From positions 1-64,000 of the forward strand of contig NZ_JAGEPF010000048.1 in the NCBI RefSeq assembly GCF_017573465.1: a stretch of DNA of 64,000 bases, in the 5' to 3' direction. The position numbers and the translations under genes are program-made. The stretch comes from Actinomadura violacea. Its GTDB lineage: Bacteria; Actinomycetota; Actinomycetes; Streptosporangiales; Streptosporangiaceae. Below, in pieces: positions 1 to 8,193 of the stretch; within the stretch, counting starts at the first letter, position 1; each line of letters begins with the position of its first letter. The notes beneath the pieces are model-generated. The model ran no database searches. It saw only the letters and a program-made list of their open reading frames with translations, and had not been told where the DNA came from.

Positions 1-40
1 GCATGGGAGACTGTGTGGGAGAGTAGGACACCGCCGGACT
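1..40 (+). rRNA. rrf: 5S ribosomal RNA, 3' end only
   Basis: The first 40 bases match the 3' arm of an actinobacterial 5S rRNA: a GTGTGGGAGAGTAGGACACC-type helix followed by GCCGGAC. The 5' part and the rest of the rRNA operon lie left of the window. A strong hairpin terminator follows within 10 nt, as expected at the end of an rRNA operon. The exact 3' end cannot be set from sequence alone. Confidence 0.85.
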
Positions 41-47
41 CATATTA

Positions 48-79
48 GGAAGGCCCCGCCGTTTACGGCGGGGCCTTCC
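48..79 (+). terminator. rRNA operon terminator hairpin
   Basis: A perfect 14-bp stem (48-61 with 66-79) with a TTTA loop lies just after the 5S rRNA. The T-run is weak, which is usual in this GC-rich group. It also separates the rRNA operon from the convergent gene ending at 92, so it may act in both directions. Confidence 0.85.
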
Positions 80-91
80 GCATTTCCGGGG

Positions 92-928
92 TCAGGCCCA
101 GTGGCCCGCGGCGGCGGCTTCGGCGACGTAGTCCTCGAACGGCCTGGCCGGCCGTCCGAGGGCGCGCTCGACGCCGTCCGACACCGCGGCTTCCCCGTCG
201 TCGCTTATTGCGGCGAGGAGGCCGGCGAGGAGCCGGGCGGCATCGGCATGGACGCCGTTGGAGACCAGCCGTTCGATGAAGGCCTCCGTCGTCACATCGA
301 CATGGCGGACCGTGCGGCCGGCGGCCTTGCCGATGAGTTCGGCGGCCTCGGCGAAGCTGATCGCACGTGGCCCGGTCAGTTGGTACATCTGGTCGCGATG
401 GCGGTCATCGGTCAGGGCGGCCATCGCGACCTCCGCGATGTCCTCGGCGTCGACGAACGGGGTGCGGCCGTCGCCGGTGGGCACGGCCACGGTCCCGCTG
501 AGGACCCAGGGCTTCCAGAACGACTCGCTGAAGTTCTGCGCGAACCAGCCGGGCCGCAGGATCGTCCAGCCGACCCCGGACTCGCGCACGGCCAGCTCGG
601 CGGACTTCAGCGGGTGGTCGTCAGGGGCGTCGCCGACACCGTGAGCGGACAGCAGGACGAGGCGCTGCACACCCGCGCCGACCGCCTCGGTCACGAACTT
701 GGGCATGCGCGCTGCGCGGTCGGGCACCGGCTGGAGGACGGGCTCCAGGAGGTAGATGGCCGTGGCGCCGTCGAGGGCGGCGGGCCAGGTCGCCGGGTCG
801 CCGAGGTCGAAGGTCACGTCGCTGCCCGTGCGGGACGCGGTGCGGACGAAATGGCCGGCGGCGCGCATCCGCCGGACGACGCGGCGGCCGGTCTTGCCGG
901 TGGCGCCGAGAATGAGCGTGTTCTCCAT
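92..928 (-). CDS. NmrA-like NAD(P)-binding oxidoreductase
   Basis: This 278-aa atypical short-chain dehydrogenase opens with the Rossmann motif GATGKTG (about residues 7-13), the pattern of NmrA/HSCARG and NAD(P)H:quinone-oxidoreductase-type proteins. The classical YxxxK catalytic pair is not evident, so it may be a redox sensor or an atypical reductase. I chose the ATG at 928 because the Rossmann strand starts right after it and a GGGGG stretch precedes it; a longer frame to 994 adds a low-complexity Ser/Gly tail unlike the family. It is divergent from the AraC-type regulator starting at 1012, which probably controls it. The substrate is unknown. Confidence 0.8.
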   Translation of the reverse strand: MENTLILGATGKTGRRVVRRMRAAGHFVRTASRTGSDVTFDLGDPATWPAALDGATAIYLLEPVLQPVPDRAARMPKFVTEAVGAGVQRLVLLSAHGVGDAPDDHPLKSAELAVRESGVGWTILRPGWFAQNFSESFWKPWVLSGTVAVPTGDGRTPFVDAEDIAEVAMAALTDDRHRDQMYQLTGPRAISFAEAAELIGKAAGRTVRHVDVTTEAFIERLVSNGVHADAARLLAGLLAAISDDGEAAVSDGVERALGRPARPFEDYVAEAAAAGHWA

Positions 929-1011
929 GCCCCCTAGGCAACCGCAGGACCCGCCAGACGATCCATGGGAGGACGTCTCGGTTTCCTTTGTCATCGTCTA
1001 GCGTGTGCGGC

Positions 1012-1956
1012 ATGGACGTCCTGAGCGATCTGCTGCACCGGGCACGCGCCGGGGATGCGCTGGTCAGGCAGCTGGTCCAGCGGCCGCCATGGGCGCTGAC
1101 GTTCGCCGACGCGGCCGCTCTTACGGTCGTGGCGACGCTGGGCGGCTGTGCCGCGGTCCGGCTGGACGAGGCGGGCGCCGCACCGGTCTCTCTCGCCGCG
1201 GGGGACATCGCACTGATCACCGCCGCCGGTGAGTACACGATCGCGGACGACCCGTCCACGCCGTCCCAGGTAGTGATCAGGCAGGGGCGGAAGTACCGGG
1301 CCGGCAGCGGTGATCCGGTCGCGGGCGGGGAATGGAACCTGGCTCCCCGCACCTACGGCGATGGCCTCCCCGGCGCCACGGTCATGCTCCGCGGTGCCTA
1401 CGAACTGCACGGAGATGTCGGCGGCCGGATCCTCGAGATGCTCCCTCCGGTGGCGGTCGTCCCGGCGGGACCGCGGACGCGGGGCGCGCTGGACCTGCTC
1501 GCCGCCGAGGTCGGCCGCGAGGAGCCCGGCCAGGACGCCGTCCTCCACCGGCTGCTGGACCTGGTGCTCGTCCTGGCCCTGCGGGCCTGGTGCGCGCGGC
1601 CGGATTCGGAGCTGCCGTCCTGGTACGGGGCGCTGGGGGATCCGGCGGTCGGTGAGGCGCTGCGGCTGCTGCACGAGGACCCGGCGCGCCGGTGGACGGT
1701 CGCCGCGCTGGCCGCCGAGGTGGGGATGTCCCGGGCGGTGTTCGCGGCGCGGTTCACCAGTCTGGTGGGCGAGCCGCCGCTCACCTACCTCACCGGCTGG
1801 CGGATGACCCTCGCGGCGGACCTGCTGCGCGACACCGACGCGACGATCGCCGCCGTGGGGCGCGACGTCGGGTACGCGGACGCGTTCGCCTTCAGCGTGG
1901 CCTTCAAGCGCGTCCGGGGCGTCAGCCCGTCCGGCTGGCGGCGCGGGACGGGCTGA
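1012..1956 (+). CDS. AraC family regulator with N-terminal cupin
   Basis: This 314-aa protein has an N-terminal cupin-like sensing region (about residues 10-190, the type seen in regulators beside NmrA/SDR genes) and a C-terminal AraC double helix-turn-helix (about 205-310). The C-terminal half shows the WTVAALAAEVGMSRA first helix pair and a YADAFAFSVAFKRVRGVSP ending that matches the family signature. The ATG at 1012 is preferred over an upstream GTG at 988, which gives a Ser-rich extension not part of the cupin. It faces the NmrA-like gene across an 83-bp gap and is probably its ligand-responsive activator. A bulged inverted repeat just after the stop (about 1955-1984) may terminate this gene and the convergent SDR. 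Confidence 0.9.
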   Translation: MDVLSDLLHRARAGDALVRQLVQRPPWALTFADAAALTVVATLGGCAAVRLDEAGAAPVSLAAGDIALITAAGEYTIADDPSTPSQVVIRQGRKYRAGSGDPVAGGEWNLAPRTYGDGLPGATVMLRGAYELHGDVGGRILEMLPPVAVVPAGPRTRGALDLLAAEVGREEPGQDAVLHRLLDLVLVLALRAWCARPDSELPSWYGALGDPAVGEALRLLHEDPARRWTVAALAAEVGMSRAVFAARFTSLVGEPPLTYLTGWRMTLAADLLRDTDATIAAVGRDVGYADAFAFSVAFKRVRGVSPSGWRRGTG

Positions 1957-1981
1957 CCCGGTCGTACCGCGGAGGTACGGG

Positions 1982-2701
1982 TCAGGCGAGGACGTTGAAG
2001 GTGGCTTCGGCCCGGTCGCGGTTCTTGTAGAGGTCCCAGGCGGTGTCGGCGAGGGCGTCGGGGTCGAGCGTGCGGATCTCCATGCCGCCGACGAGGTCGG
2101 GCTGGGCGACGATCGCGCTGTGGATGTCGCCGCGCTCGATGACGCCGCCGATGGTGAGCGTCCCGGCGTAGACGCCCCGGTCGGCGAGGGCGGCGTTCAG
2201 GGTGACGGCGTAGTTGCGCAGGGCGGCGGACGAGAGCGCCAGGCTTCCGAGGACCGGCATCGGGACGACGGAGCTGAGGCCGCCGGCGAACAGCAGGCCG
2301 CCGTTTCCGCGCTCCAGCATGCCGGGCAGGACCGCGCCGACGATGTCGATCGCCGGGTAGAGCCAGCTCATCGCGTCCTGCACGGCCGGTACGTCGGTCT
2401 CGGTAATGGGCGCGGGACGGGCGGTGGGGTCGGCGGCGCCGGGGCCGTAGTAGACGACGTCGATCGCGCCGTGCCGTGCGGTGATGTCGTCGAGGGCGCG
2501 GCGGAGCGCGTCGCGGTCGCGGACGTCGGCCGCGTGGGCCGTCGCCTCGACGCCGGCGGACGCGAGCGACGCGAGGTAGCCGGGGTGGCGCGCCGCGTTG
2601 CGGGAGACGAGGGCGACGGGGCGCCCTTCGCGGCCGAACCGATGGGCAATCGACAGGCCGAGCCCGGGGCCGGCGCCGATGACGACGGTCGTCGCGGTCA
2701 T
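1982..2701 (-). CDS. SDR family NAD(P)-dependent oxidoreductase
   Basis: This 239-aa short-chain dehydrogenase has the cofactor motif GAGPGLG (about residues 8-14) and a basic arginine pair after the second strand (SRNAARH), which suggests NADPH. The usual Ser/Tyr/Lys triad is weak: the region that should hold YxxxK reads LSSAALRNY, so catalysis may be altered. The start at 2701 is set by a GGAGGT sequence four bases upstream; an in-frame ATG 12 nt earlier lacks one. It is divergent from a TetR regulator at 2779, and two palindromic operators fill the gap, so it is almost certainly the regulator's target. The substrate is unknown. Confidence 0.85.
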   Translation of the reverse strand: MTATTVVIGAGPGLGLSIAHRFGREGRPVALVSRNAARHPGYLASLASAGVEATAHAADVRDRDALRRALDDITARHGAIDVVYYGPGAADPTARPAPITETDVPAVQDAMSWLYPAIDIVGAVLPGMLERGNGGLLFAGGLSSVVPMPVLGSLALSSAALRNYAVTLNAALADRGVYAGTLTIGGVIERGDIHSAIVAQPDLVGGMEIRTLDPDALADTAWDLYKNRDRAEATFNVLA

Positions 2702-2714
2702 GGGGACCTCCAAG

Positions 2715-2764
2715 AAGTTGAGAATGCCCTCAACTTAACCGGAACTTGAGGGTTTCCTCAACTT
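2715..2764. promoter_or_regulatory. Two tandem palindromic operators (TetR type)
   Basis: Two near-identical 22-bp palindromes lie in the divergent gap. Copy 1 (2715-2736) has arms AAGTTGAG and CTCAACTT around a 6-nt spacer and is perfect. Copy 2 (2743-2764) has the same right arm and one mismatch in the left arm (AACTTGAG). The copies are 28 bp apart centre to centre. The placement between an SDR and its TetR regulator supports autoregulation plus control of the SDR. Confidence 0.8.
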
Positions 2765-2778
2765 CATAGGATGGCGGT

Positions 2779-3402
2779 ATGTCCAGGAGCAGGCCGGTGC
2801 GGGCCGACGCCGCGCGGAACCGCGAGAAGCTGGTGGCGGCCGCGGCGCAGGTGTTCGGGGACCGCGGTCTCGACGCGCCGCTGGAGGAGGTCGCGCGCCG
2901 CGCCGGGGTCAGCATCGGCACGCTCTACAACCACTTCCACGCACGGCAGGATCTCTTCGACGCGATCTTCCCCGTCCGGCTGGCCGAACTCGACCGGCTC
3001 GCCGCGGCGGCACTGGACGACCCCGATCCCTGGGCGGGGTTCGCCGCCTTCGTCGAGGGGATCGTCGCGCTGCAGGCGGCGGACCGGGGACTGAACGACG
3101 TGCTCGCGCGCCGATTCCCGCTCGCGTCCGAGCTCAGCGAGGCGTGCGATCGCGGCTTCGCGCACCTGGCCCGGATCGTCGAGCGGGCCAAGGAGGCCGG
3201 GCAGCTGCGGGGCGACTTCGAGGTCACCGACATCGTGCCGCTGATGTGGGCGATGTCCCAGATCATCCGCGAGTCGGGGGACGCGGTCTGGCGCCGGTTC
3301 CTCGGCCTCTTCCTCGACGGCCTGCGCGCGGGCGCGGCGCGTCCGCTGCCCGTCCCCGCGCTGTCACCGGATCAGATGGCCGCGATCATGGGCGGCGGCT
3401 GA
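2779..3402 (+). CDS. TetR/AcrR family transcriptional regulator
   Basis: This 207-aa repressor has the typical TetR N-terminal helix-turn-helix (about residues 10-56), with EEVARRAGVSIGTLYNHF as the recognition element. The all-helical C-terminal domain (about 75-195) should bind a ligand and form the dimer; its pattern resembles the SbtR/YxaF-like C-terminal group seen next to SDR genes. It is transcribed away from the SDR at 1982-2701 and sits 14 nt after the second of two palindromes that are its likely binding sites. The ligand cannot be told from sequence. Confidence 0.92.
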   Translation: MSRSRPVRADAARNREKLVAAAAQVFGDRGLDAPLEEVARRAGVSIGTLYNHFHARQDLFDAIFPVRLAELDRLAAAALDDPDPWAGFAAFVEGIVALQAADRGLNDVLARRFPLASELSEACDRGFAHLARIVERAKEAGQLRGDFEVTDIVPLMWAMSQIIRESGDAVWRRFLGLFLDGLRAGAARPLPVPALSPDQMAAIMGGG

Positions 3403-3900
3403 TCAGGGCGCCTGCTCCAGGCCGGTCAGTAGCTCCTGGACGGCGTCGAGGTCGTCCTCGCCGAAGACGCTGATGCCCGCGCGGCGCAGCAGGGCGGTCG
3501 TCACACCGGCTCCGGGGACCGGCGCGCCCGAGAACGTGCCGTCGTAGACGCGGCCGCTGCCGCAGGACGGGCTGCCCTCCTTCAGCAGCGCGATGCGGGC
3601 GCCGGACCGCTCGGCGGCGGCCAGCGCGAGGCGGGCGCCGCGCAGGAACTCGGCCGTCACGTCGGCGCCGGCGTCGGTGACGACCCGGGCGGTGCCGTCC
3701 AGGACGTCGCCGCCGTCCCCGCCGACGATCTCGGCGGGCGGCCGGGGGACGGGCAGGCCGCCGGAGACCTCCGGGCAGAACGGGACGAGCCGCCCCTCCG
3801 CGCGCCACCGCTCGACGAGGGCGCCGCCCACCGGTTTGGCGGCCCCGTCGTATCGGACGGGCCGTCCCACGAGGCAGGAACTGACCAGTATGCGCTCCAC
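3403..3900 (-). CDS. DUF523 family protein
   Basis: This 165-aa protein begins with the DUF523 hallmark ILVSSCLVGRPVRYDG and carries a second conserved stretch LLKEGSPSCGSG near the middle (about residues 95-106), with paired cysteines. Family members are about 145-160 aa, so the GTG at 3900 gives the right length; an upstream frame to 4038 would add an unrelated Arg-rich leader. A weak AAAGG sequence lies before the GTG. Function is not established for the family; the cysteines hint at metal or redox chemistry. It ends 1 bp from the TetR gene (convergent) and is divergent from ctaD. Confidence 0.85.
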   Translation of the reverse strand: MERILVSSCLVGRPVRYDGAAKPVGGALVERWRAEGRLVPFCPEVSGGLPVPRPPAEIVGGDGGDVLDGTARVVTDAGADVTAEFLRGARLALAAAERSGARIALLKEGSPSCGSGRVYDGTFSGAPVPGAGVTTALLRRAGISVFGEDDLDAVQELLTGLEQAP

Positions 3901-3992
3901 GCCTTTCAGCCTATGCGGGACGCGGAGATGTCTTGCGCCCCTCTGGTGCCCGGCGAATAGTGAGGGCATCCCCCGTCGATTGGGAGCCCGGC

Positions 3993-5660
3993 ATGGTCCT
4001 TCTCGGCCGTCGACTCCCGGAGGCGCCTTCCGAGGCACGCCCCCGGGGCTCGGTCCTGGTGTCCTGGCTGACCACCACCGACCACAAGGTGATCGGATAT
4101 CTGTATCTGACCACCTCGTTTGTGTTCTTCCTGCTGGCCGGACTGATGGCGATGGTGATGCGGGCGGAGCTCGCCTCCCCGGGCCTGCAGTTCGTCTCCA
4201 ACGAGCAGTACAACCAGCTGTTCACGATGCACGGCACGGTGATGCTGCTGCTGTTCGCAACGCCGTTGTTCGTCGGTTTCGCGAACGTGGTGATGCCGCT
4301 GCAGATCGGGTCGCCGGACGTGGCGTTCCCGCGGCTGAACATGCTGAGCTACTGGCTGTTCCTGCTCGGCGGCCTGATCGTGTTCGGGTCGTTCGTCTCG
4401 CCTGGCGGCGCGGCGAGTTTCGGCTGGACGGCGTACGCGCCGCTGAACAGCGCGCTGCGCACGCCGGGCATCGGCGGCGACATGTGGGTGATGGGGCTCG
4501 CGCTGTCGGGGTTCGGGACGATCCTCGGCGGCGTCAACTTCATCACCACGATCATCGGGATGCGGGCGCCGGGAATGACGATGTTCCGGCTGCCGATCTT
4601 CACCTGGAACGTGTTCCTGACGAGCCTGCTGGTGCTGCTGGCCTTTCCGGTGCTCGCGGCGGCGCTGCTGTGCCTGGAGTCGGACCGCCGGTTCGGCTCG
4701 CACGTGTTCGACGCGGCCTACGGCGGGGCACTGACCTGGCAGCATCTGTTCTGGTTCTTCGGGCATCCCGAGGTGTACATCATCGCGCTGCCGTTCTTCG
4801 GGATCGTCACCGAGGTCATCCCGGTGTTCAGCCGCAAACCGCTGTTCGGCTATCTCGGGATGGTCGGCGCCACGATGGTGATCGCAGGGCTGTCGATGTC
4901 GGTGTGGGCGCACCACATGTTCACGACGGGCCGGGTCCTGCTGCCGTTCTTCTCGTTCATGTCGTTCCTCATCGCGGTGCCGACCGGGGTGAAGTTCTTC
5001 AACTGGGTCGGGACGATGTGGCGCGGCAACCTCAGTTTCGAGACGCCGATGCTGTTCGCCGTGGGATTCCTCGTGACGTTTCTGTTCGGCGGGCTGACGG
5101 GCGTCATCCTCGCGTCGCCGCCGCTGGACTTCCAGGTGCAGGACTCCTACTTCGTGGTGGCGCACTTCCATTACGTCGTCTTCGGGACGGTCGTGTTCGC
5201 GATGTTCTCCGGCTTCTACTTCTGGTGGCCGAAGATGACCGGGAAGATGCTCAACGAGGCGTGGGGGAAGGTTCACTTCTGGACGCTGTTCATCGGTTTC
5301 CACACGACGTTCCTCGTCCAGCACTGGCTGGGCGCCGAGGGGATGCCGCGCCGCTACGCCGACTATGCCAAGGAGTTCACGGGACTGAACCGGGTCTCCA
5401 GCGCCGGGGCGTTCCTGCTCGGGGTATCGACGCTGTTCTTCATCTACAACGTGTACCTGACGTCGCGCCGCGGCACGCGGGTCCAGGTGGACGACCCGTG
5501 GGGCTATGGCAATTCGCTGGAATGGGCGACGTCGTGCCCGCCGCCGCGGCACAACTTCGCCTCGATCCCGCGGATCCGCTCGGAAAGGCCCGCCTTCGAC
5601 CTGCATCACCCGAAGGCAGCAGAGGCTGAGGCCGCGCCCGGCGCCCCGGATAAGACATGA
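3993..5660 (+). CDS. ctaD: Cytochrome c oxidase subunit I (aa3 type)
   Basis: This is the catalytic membrane subunit of the aa3 heme-copper oxidase (555 aa, about 12 membrane spans), which reduces O2 and pumps protons. Visible ligands are His80 in MHGTVM (heme a), His258 in GHPEVY (CuB, with the cross-link Tyr262), His307/308 (CuB) and His391/His393 in AHFHYV (heme a3/heme a). Start at 3993 is supported by GGGAG eight bases upstream. The C-terminal tail beginning near EWATSCPPPRHNF is typical of actinobacterial CtaD. No subunit II or III gene is adjacent, so it is either a lone extra paralogue or the main ctaD with its partners elsewhere. Confidence 0.97.
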   Translation: MVLLGRRLPEAPSEARPRGSVLVSWLTTTDHKVIGYLYLTTSFVFFLLAGLMAMVMRAELASPGLQFVSNEQYNQLFTMHGTVMLLLFATPLFVGFANVVMPLQIGSPDVAFPRLNMLSYWLFLLGGLIVFGSFVSPGGAASFGWTAYAPLNSALRTPGIGGDMWVMGLALSGFGTILGGVNFITTIIGMRAPGMTMFRLPIFTWNVFLTSLLVLLAFPVLAAALLCLESDRRFGSHVFDAAYGGALTWQHLFWFFGHPEVYIIALPFFGIVTEVIPVFSRKPLFGYLGMVGATMVIAGLSMSVWAHHMFTTGRVLLPFFSFMSFLIAVPTGVKFFNWVGTMWRGNLSFETPMLFAVGFLVTFLFGGLTGVILASPPLDFQVQDSYFVVAHFHYVVFGTVVFAMFSGFYFWWPKMTGKMLNEAWGKVHFWTLFIGFHTTFLVQHWLGAEGMPRRYADYAKEFTGLNRVSSAGAFLLGVSTLFFIYNVYLTSRRGTRVQVDDPWGYGNSLEWATSCPPPRHNFASIPRIRSERPAFDLHHPKAAEAEAAPGAPDKT

Positions 5661-5664
5661 GGAC

Positions 5665-5695
5665 GCCCGCGCGCGCTTGGGGAGCGTGCGCGGGC
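5665..5695. terminator. Bidirectional terminator between ctaD and SDR
   Basis: A 13-bp stem with one mismatch (5665-5677 with 5683-5695) and a short loop lies 4 nt after the ctaD stop and 25 nt before the stop of the convergent SDR gene. There is no T-run, as is common in this GC-rich DNA. Confidence 0.7.
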
Positions 5696-5719
5696 GGCTG
5701 CTGTACGACGGCTGGAGGG

Positions 5720-6532
5720 TTACTTGGAGATGCGGCTGACGGCGATCTGTGCGACGCGGACCGCGGCGGCCGGGTTGAGGCGGACACCGCGCCAGGCGAG
5801 GCGGCCGTGCGCGGGCGCGACGATGAGCGCCTGGTTCTTGGCGACGCCCTTCATGATGTCGCGCGCGAGCTTCTCGGCGGTGTAGAGGCGCGGCGACGCC
5901 TTGGCGATGTCCTCGGTGGCGTTGCCGCTCAGCGCCGTCTCCGGCAGGTCCGGGTTGACGTTGTGCAGCAGGGGGGTGTCGACGAAGCTCGGGCAGACCA
6001 CGCTGACCTTGACGCCGCGTCCGGCGGCCTCGGCGCGCAGGCCGAGCGACAGGCCGACGACGGCGTGCTTGGTGGCGGTGTAGGGGATGCCGATCGGCAT
6101 CGGGACGAGCCCGGCGAGCGAGGCGGTGTTGACGATGTGCCCGCGGCCCTGCTCCAGCATGATCGGGTACGCGGCGTGCACGCCGTGCACGACGCCCTTG
6201 AGGTTGATGTCGATCGCGCGGTTCCAGTGGTCGAGGGTGAGCTCCTCGGCCAGCCCGCCGATCGCGATGCCGGCGTTGTTGAACACCAGGTCGAGCCGGC
6301 CGTTCTCGGCCTTCACGCGCTTGTAGAGGTCGGTGACGGCGTCGGCGTCGGTGACGTCGAGGGGGGCGGCGGACGCCTTGCCCTTGCCGAGGGTGTTCAG
6401 CTTGTCGGCGACGGCCGCGGCGCCGTCGGCGTTGATGTCGCTGACCACGACGGTGTCGCCGCGCGCCACCAGGGACGTGGCGATCGCACGGCCGATGCCG
6501 GATGCGCCTCCGGTCACGATCGCGATGCTCAT
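5720..6532 (-). CDS. SDR family oxidoreductase (SadH-like)
   Basis: This 270-aa classical short-chain dehydrogenase has TGGASGIG at residues 7-14 for cofactor binding, NNAG near residue 90, and the catalytic Ser plus YTATK (Tyr/Lys). Asp32 at the end of the second strand (VVSDIN) suggests NAD(H). The C-terminal extension resembles mycobacterial SadH-type enzymes. It lies downstream of and in the same direction as the AurF-like and Baeyer-Villiger-like genes, after a 90-nt gap, so all three may be co-transcribed. In the mycobacterial mymA operon a similar monooxygenase and SDR work on lipids. The substrate here is unknown. Confidence 0.88.
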   Translation of the reverse strand: MSIAIVTGGASGIGRAIATSLVARGDTVVVSDINADGAAAVADKLNTLGKGKASAAPLDVTDADAVTDLYKRVKAENGRLDLVFNNAGIAIGGLAEELTLDHWNRAIDINLKGVVHGVHAAYPIMLEQGRGHIVNTASLAGLVPMPIGIPYTATKHAVVGLSLGLRAEAAGRGVKVSVVCPSFVDTPLLHNVNPDLPETALSGNATEDIAKASPRLYTAEKLARDIMKGVAKNQALIVAPAHGRLAWRGVRLNPAAAVRVAQIAVSRISK

Positions 6533-6622
6533 GTTGCGCGCTCCGCTCGATGTGCTAATTGGATGTTGTGTTCAATTGCGGGGATTCTACGGGGTGGGGC
6601 GGCGGCGCCGACACTCACCCGG

Positions 6623-8191
6623 CTACGAAGCGGGGACCGCCGGCTCGTCGCGCCCCTCCACCCGGAAGTCGCGCGGGTCGAGGCGGCGCGTCCGCAGCCA
6701 GTAGTTCACCGTCGACGCGGGCCAGGCGGCCCGGTTGACGCCGTTGCGGTCCAGGTACCAGCTGTCGCAGCCGCCGGCCACCCACACCGCGCCCTCGGAC
6801 TTGCGCTGCACCCAGGCGTTGAAGCGGTCCTGCACGGACGGCTTCACCGAGATCCGGGAGGCGCCCGCCCCGTCGAGCATCGCCAGGCACTGCAGGACGT
6901 AGCGGACCTGCGCCTCGATGATGAAGATCATCGAGTTGTGGCCGAGGCCGGAGTTCGGGCCGAGCAGCAGGAACAGGTTCGGGAAGCCCTTCACCGCGAC
7001 GCCGAGGTGCGCCTCGATGCCGTCCTTCCACGCGTCCTGGATCTTCAGCCCGCCGCGGCCCGTGATCCGCGCGTTCTCGAACGCGTCGGTGACGTGGAAC
7101 CCGGTGCCGAAGATGATCGCGTCGACCTCGTGCTCGCGGCCGTCCCGCGTGACGATCGAGCGCTCGCGGACCTCGGCGACGCCCTCGGTGGTCAGTTCCA
7201 CGTTCGGCCGCATCAGCGCCGGGAAGTAGTCGCTGGACACCAGCGTCCGCTTGCAGCCCATCGTGTAGCCGGGCGTGAGCTTGCGGCGCAGCTCGCGGTC
7301 GGGCACCTGGCGGGCCAGGTGCCACTGCGCGATCGAGCTCGCGGCCTTCAGCAGCCGCGGGTTCTTGAACCCGAGGACGAAGCTCTCCTGCAGCAGGTAG
7401 ATGCCGTTGCGGTAGCCGCGCTGGAAGCCGGGGACGCGCCGGAACAGCGCCTTCTCCAGCCCCGTCACCCGGCGGTCCGGCTTCGGCATGATCCACGGAG
7501 GCGTCCGCTGGAACACCGTCAGCGACCCGGCCGTCTTCGCGATCTGCGGGACGAACTGGATCGCCGACGCGCCCGTCCCGATCACCGCGACGCGCTTGCC
7601 GGCCAGGTCGTAGGAGTGGTCCCACTCGGCGGAGTGGAACGTCCTCCCCTCGAACGACGCGAGGCCCGGCAGGTCGGGGACGTTCGGCTGGTGCAGCGGG
7701 CCCATGCCCGCGGCGAGCGCCCGTCCCCGGACGGTCTCGCCGGGCTCGGCGCCCGCGCCCTCGATCGACACCTGCCAGGTGTCGGTGGCGTCGTCGTACT
7801 CCGCGGCGGTCACCTCGGTGCCGAACCTGATGTGCTGCGCCAGCTCGTACTTGTCGACGATGTCCTTGATGTACTGCAGCAGCTCGCCCTGCTTGGGGAA
7901 CATCCGCGACCAGTCGTTCTTCGGCTCGAACGAGTAGGAGTACAGCAGCGACATGATGTCGCAGGCGCAGCCGGGATAGGTGTTCTCCCGCCACGTGCCG
8001 CCGACCTCGTCCGCCTTCTCCAGGATGACGAAGTCGTGCACGCCGGCCTTCTTCAGCCCGATCGCCATGCCGAGGCCGGAGAAGCCCGTCCCGATGATGA
8101 CGGCCTTGTACGCGCCGCCGCGTCCCGCCGCCGGCGTCACCACGGCGGGACGCGGCGCGGCGGGCGCGCCGGCGCCGTTCGCCCCGGCCAT
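6623..8191 (-). CDS. Flavin-containing Baeyer-Villiger-type monooxygenase
   Basis: This 522-aa enzyme has two nucleotide-binding motifs: GTGFSG (about residues 33-38, FAD) and GTGASA (about 210, NADPH). Between them is the Baeyer-Villiger fingerprint as FEGRTFHSAEWD, which fits FxGxxxHxxxW(P/D). It should insert oxygen into ketones or act on related substrates. The region GGTWREN, conserved in MymA/EthA-like enzymes, is present. The ATG at 8191 lies 2 nt after the stop of the diiron oxygenase gene, so the two are translationally coupled; longer upstream reading is just the coupled gene's antisense or alternate frame. It probably forms a pathway with that oxygenase and the following SDR. Confidence 0.92.
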   Translation of the reverse strand: MAGANGAGAPAAPRPAVVTPAAGRGGAYKAVIIGTGFSGLGMAIGLKKAGVHDFVILEKADEVGGTWRENTYPGCACDIMSLLYSYSFEPKNDWSRMFPKQGELLQYIKDIVDKYELAQHIRFGTEVTAAEYDDATDTWQVSIEGAGAEPGETVRGRALAAGMGPLHQPNVPDLPGLASFEGRTFHSAEWDHSYDLAGKRVAVIGTGASAIQFVPQIAKTAGSLTVFQRTPPWIMPKPDRRVTGLEKALFRRVPGFQRGYRNGIYLLQESFVLGFKNPRLLKAASSIAQWHLARQVPDRELRRKLTPGYTMGCKRTLVSSDYFPALMRPNVELTTEGVAEVRERSIVTRDGREHEVDAIIFGTGFHVTDAFENARITGRGGLKIQDAWKDGIEAHLGVAVKGFPNLFLLLGPNSGLGHNSMIFIIEAQVRYVLQCLAMLDGAGASRISVKPSVQDRFNAWVQRKSEGAVWVAGGCDSWYLDRNGVNRAAWPASTVNYWLRTRRLDPRDFRVEGRDEPAVPAS

Positions 8192-8193
8192 GC

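Noticed and set aside
3593..5629. Long frames on both strands over ctaD
   Set aside because: They are shadows of ctaD in other frames, Arg-rich and without membrane or enzyme motifs.
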